From an uncultured Planctomycetaceae bacterium (GTDB taxonomy: Bacteria > Planctomycetota > Planctomycetia > Pirellulales > UBA1268), in assembly GCA_937900985.1 (NCBI GenBank), contig CALCGM010000291.1, forward strand, positions 1 through 7,480: a stretch of DNA of 7,480 nt. Direction: 5' to 3'. The translations under genes were made by a program, and so were the position numbers. Of this stretch, positions 5,870 through 7,480 are shown one piece after another (the first letter of the stretch is position 1; each line of letters starts with the position of its first letter). The notes below the pieces were generated by a model, which was given only the letters and a program-made list of their open reading frames with translations, made no database searches and was not told the DNA's origin.

Positions 5870-7187
5870 GGCAACCGTGAGCAGGCTCGCGGTTGCCATC
5901 GCCGTTGTCGTGATTCGCGTTGCCACGAGCGGTCGGTGGCTGTTTGGCCGTCGCCGCGAGGTGGAGGGTGCGGCTCACGACCGCTTCGCGGTGGTCTCCC
6001 ACGCCGTGCCCCCGATGTGGTCGGGGCAGGCGATGGTGCTCGAGCGGCTGCTGGGCATGCTGCCCGCGGAGCAGGCGGTCGTGATTGCCACCGCTCGGGC
6101 TGCTCCTGCGGACTCACCGCGGAACACAACGGTGGTGCTGCCGAGCGAACCGTGGGAGGCCCGCTGGAGCCAGCCTGGCTGGTGGGCGACGCTGACAGTC
6201 CTCTACCGGTGCGTTCTCCGTGGCTGGCGGATTGCTCAGATCCTCCGCCGGGAGCGGTGCGGCGGCGTGGTGGCCTGCACCGGCGATCTGATCGACCTGC
6301 CAGCCAGCATGCTTGCCTGCCGGGCGCTGCGGCTGCCACTGGTGGCCTACTACTTCGACGACTACGTCGCCCAGTGGAGCTGGGCTCCGGCAGCCTTTGC
6401 CCGCAGCCGGCGGTTTGAGCCGATGATCCTGCAGACGGCTCGCCAGGTGCTTGTGCCGAATGAGCGGCTGGCTGCCCGTGTGGCACAGCGGTTTGGCAGG
6501 CAGCCCATGGTCATCCGCAATCCGGCATGGACGGACGAGGTGCCCATGCGGCCGCAGGCGATGGAGGCCCGCACGGCTCCCTGTCGGATCGTCTACACCG
6601 GTGCGGTCTACCATGTGAACTACGCCGCGTTTCGCTGTCTGATCGCAAGCTTTGCTGCGCTTGTGGATCTGCAGCCCGAACTCCACATCTACACAGCGCA
6701 GGATCCTGCCCAGCTTGCGGAGGAAGGCATCCAGGGGCCCGGCGTGCATCTGTTTTCGCATGTCGATCCGGGGGAGGCCTGGGCGAGGCAGCGGGAGGCG
6801 GGCATCGTGTTTATGGGCTTTGCGTTTGATGACCGCGTGGCTGCGATCGTGCAGACATCCGCTCCGGGCAAGCTCGGCGATTACCTCGCGAGTGGAGTGC
6901 CGATTCTGGCGGTCGCCCCTTCCGGAAGTTTTCTGATCGACTACCTCCGCGAGCATGCGTGCGGAGAGGTGATTGAGACACTCGATCCGCACGCAGTCGC
7001 CCAGGCGATTCGCAGGCTCGCCGGTGATGCAGGCCACCGCCAAGCGCTGGTCACGAATGCCCTGGCCTGTGCTCGCCGGGAGTTTGCGGCCTCGGTGGCT
7101 GTCACGACACTCCTCAACGCACTCGGGCTCGAGTCTCGAACGGCACAGCGGCACGAAGCGATCGAAGAAGGAGCTGAAAAGACGTGA
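5847..7187 (+). CDS. Divergent GT4/GT-B-like glycosyltransferase with N-terminal hydrophobic segment
   Basis: This 446-residue protein reads as a GT-B-fold glycosyltransferase. Its N-terminal half has RFAVVSHAVPPMWSGQAMVLERLL (in part 46-65), matching the acceptor-side start of GT4 enzymes, followed by VACTGDLIDLPASMLACRALRLPLVAYYFDDY (in part 142-172). The C-terminal half has IVYTGAVYHVNY (248-259), the post-strand HLFSHVDPGEA (301-311), and the donor-binding SAPGKLGDYLASGVPILAVAPSGS (in part 338-357). The usual Glu before YLA is Asp345, a conservative change seen in some distant members as far as I recall. Before the domain, residues 11-34 (VSRLAVAIAVVVIRVATSGRWLFG in part) are hydrophobic with Arg residues, suggesting a membrane anchor or a peripheral helix. 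It overlaps the previous gene by 23 bases and the next one by four (GTGA), so it is coupled in the same unit. The donor and acceptor sugars are unknown. Confidence 0.85.
   Translation: MSTAAPAEATVSRLAVAIAVVVIRVATSGRWLFGRRREVEGAAHDRFAVVSHAVPPMWSGQAMVLERLLGMLPAEQAVVIATARAAPADSPRNTTVVLPSEPWEARWSQPGWWATLTVLYRCVLRGWRIAQILRRERCGGVVACTGDLIDLPASMLACRALRLPLVAYYFDDYVAQWSWAPAAFARSRRFEPMILQTARQVLVPNERLAARVAQRFGRQPMVIRNPAWTDEVPMRPQAMEARTAPCRIVYTGAVYHVNYAAFRCLIASFAALVDLQPELHIYTAQDPAQLAEEGIQGPGVHLFSHVDPGEAWARQREAGIVFMGFAFDDRVAAIVQTSAPGKLGDYLASGVPILAVAPSGSFLIDYLREHACGEVIETLDPHAVAQAIRRLAGDAGHRQALVTNALACARREFAASVAVTTLLNALGLESRTAQRHEAIEEGAEKT
7168..7173 (+). promoter_or_regulatory. Shine-Dalgarno AAGGAG for the last gene
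   Basis: A six-base AAGGAG lies 10 bases before the GTG at 7184, inside the end of the previous gene. It supports GTG as the start despite the non-ATG codon. Confidence 0.6.
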
Positions 7188-7480
7188 GCAAGCTCAGCAG
7201 ACGAGTCAAACGATGGTTCGCGGGCCTGGCAGGCGGACAGCGAGAGGAGCCGCCATCACCACCGCCGATCGACGACGCGACCCTGGCAGCCTTGGCAGAC
7301 GAACGAGGCTTCGACCTCGTGCGGCGACACTACTATTCGCCGGTGCCCCAGCGAGAAGACCTGAGCACGCCGGGGTTTTGGGATGAAGAGAGCCGGCTGC
7401 GAGGTGTCGACATGCGGGAGGCGGAGGCACTTGCGTTTCTCACCACCACGCTGCCTCCCTTTCTGGCGGAGTTTCGGGAT
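7184..7480 (+). CDS. Probable SAM-dependent methyltransferase, N-terminal 99 residues (3' end outside window)
   Basis: A GTG start overlaps the upstream TGA by four bases (GTGA) and is preceded by AAGGAG. The frame is open to the right edge. Residues 1-18 are basic and amphipathic (MSKLSRRVKRWFAGLAGG), then comes a Pro-rich stretch (23-28). HYYSPVP (49-55), followed by GFWDEESRLRGVDM (64-77) and a helical stretch ending PPFLAEFRD, resembles the N-terminal lead-in of a group of methyltransferases found in glycan clusters, in which a YSP-IP motif and a WD/FW..S.L.G.D motif precede the SAM domain. The SAM-binding motif itself would lie beyond the edge, so the assignment rests on remembered pattern similarity and on the setting. 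It could also be an uncharacterised glycan-cluster protein. Confidence 0.6.
   Translation, partial: MSKLSRRVKRWFAGLAGGQREEPPSPPPIDDATLAALADERGFDLVRRHYYSPVPQREDLSTPGFWDEESRLRGVDMREAEALAFLTTTLPPFLAEFRD

Noticed and set aside
4841..5926. Long minus-strand open frame opposite the GT4 gene
   Set aside because: His/Arg/Pro-rich shadow of a gene with clear family motifs. Such frames are expected in GC-rich DNA.
6114..7154. Long minus-strand open frame opposite the divergent glycosyltransferase
   Set aside because: It lacks recognisable domains and has shadow-like composition. The plus-strand frame has the glycosyltransferase signatures and ribosome-binding site.
1..7480. CRISPR array, insertion sequence, tRNA or rRNA gene, toxin-antitoxin or defence system
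   Set aside because: I saw no regularly spaced repeats, transposase motifs, terminal inverted repeats, cloverleaf-like sequence or defence-type domains.

Overview
The window is GC-rich, densely coding bacterial DNA with two head-to-head gene groups separated by one non-coding stretch of about 470 bases. Long meaningless open frames on the opposite strand are abundant, as expected at this base composition. Nothing in the sequence fixes the species. The mixture of starts with and without Shine-Dalgarno motifs, together with a surface-glycan type gene set, would fit a GC-rich Gram-negative or planctomycete-like organism, but that is a weak inference.

Left part (1-2363, minus strand): a compact three-gene unit is read right to left. 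It holds a HAD-superfamily phosphatase of the beta-phosphoglucomutase-like type (1683-2363), an alpha/beta hydrolase with a complete Ser-Asp-His triad (850-1674), and the first 284 codons of an unrecognised protein (1-853) that runs off the left edge. Spacing is 8 bases and then a 4-base ATGA overlap, so co-transcription is likely. These look like general metabolic or housekeeping genes with no obvious link to the right part.

Middle (2364-2833): this is a divergent intergenic region with no convincing gene. It carries several inverted repeats, including two mutually exclusive G/C-run hairpins, a small dyad next to a T-run, and a bulged hairpin in the likely leader of the plus-strand genes.

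Right part (2834-7480, plus strand): five tightly packed genes form what looks like the start of a polysaccharide (capsule, exopolysaccharide or O-antigen type) cluster. They are a family 2 glycosyltransferase, a SAM-dependent methyltransferase, a GT4 glycosyltransferase with the LHD/GHC/CxxCP signature, a second, divergent GT4/GT-B-like glycosyltransferase, and the beginning of a probable second methyltransferase cut by the right edge. Four-base and 23-base overlaps indicate translational coupling. Together they would build and methylate a glycan, with sugar transfer at the cytoplasmic side of the membrane. No polymerase, flippase or initiating phosphoglycosyltransferase is visible here.

The most notable point is the junction of the first two genes of this cluster. 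The last residues of the GT2 protein look like a linker plus the N-terminus of a methyltransferase, and reading continues into the methyltransferase if one base is skipped at the GT2 stop codon. The pair may therefore be a GT2-methyltransferase fusion split by a frameshift. Apart from that, I see no evidence of a novel defence, mobile or RNA system.
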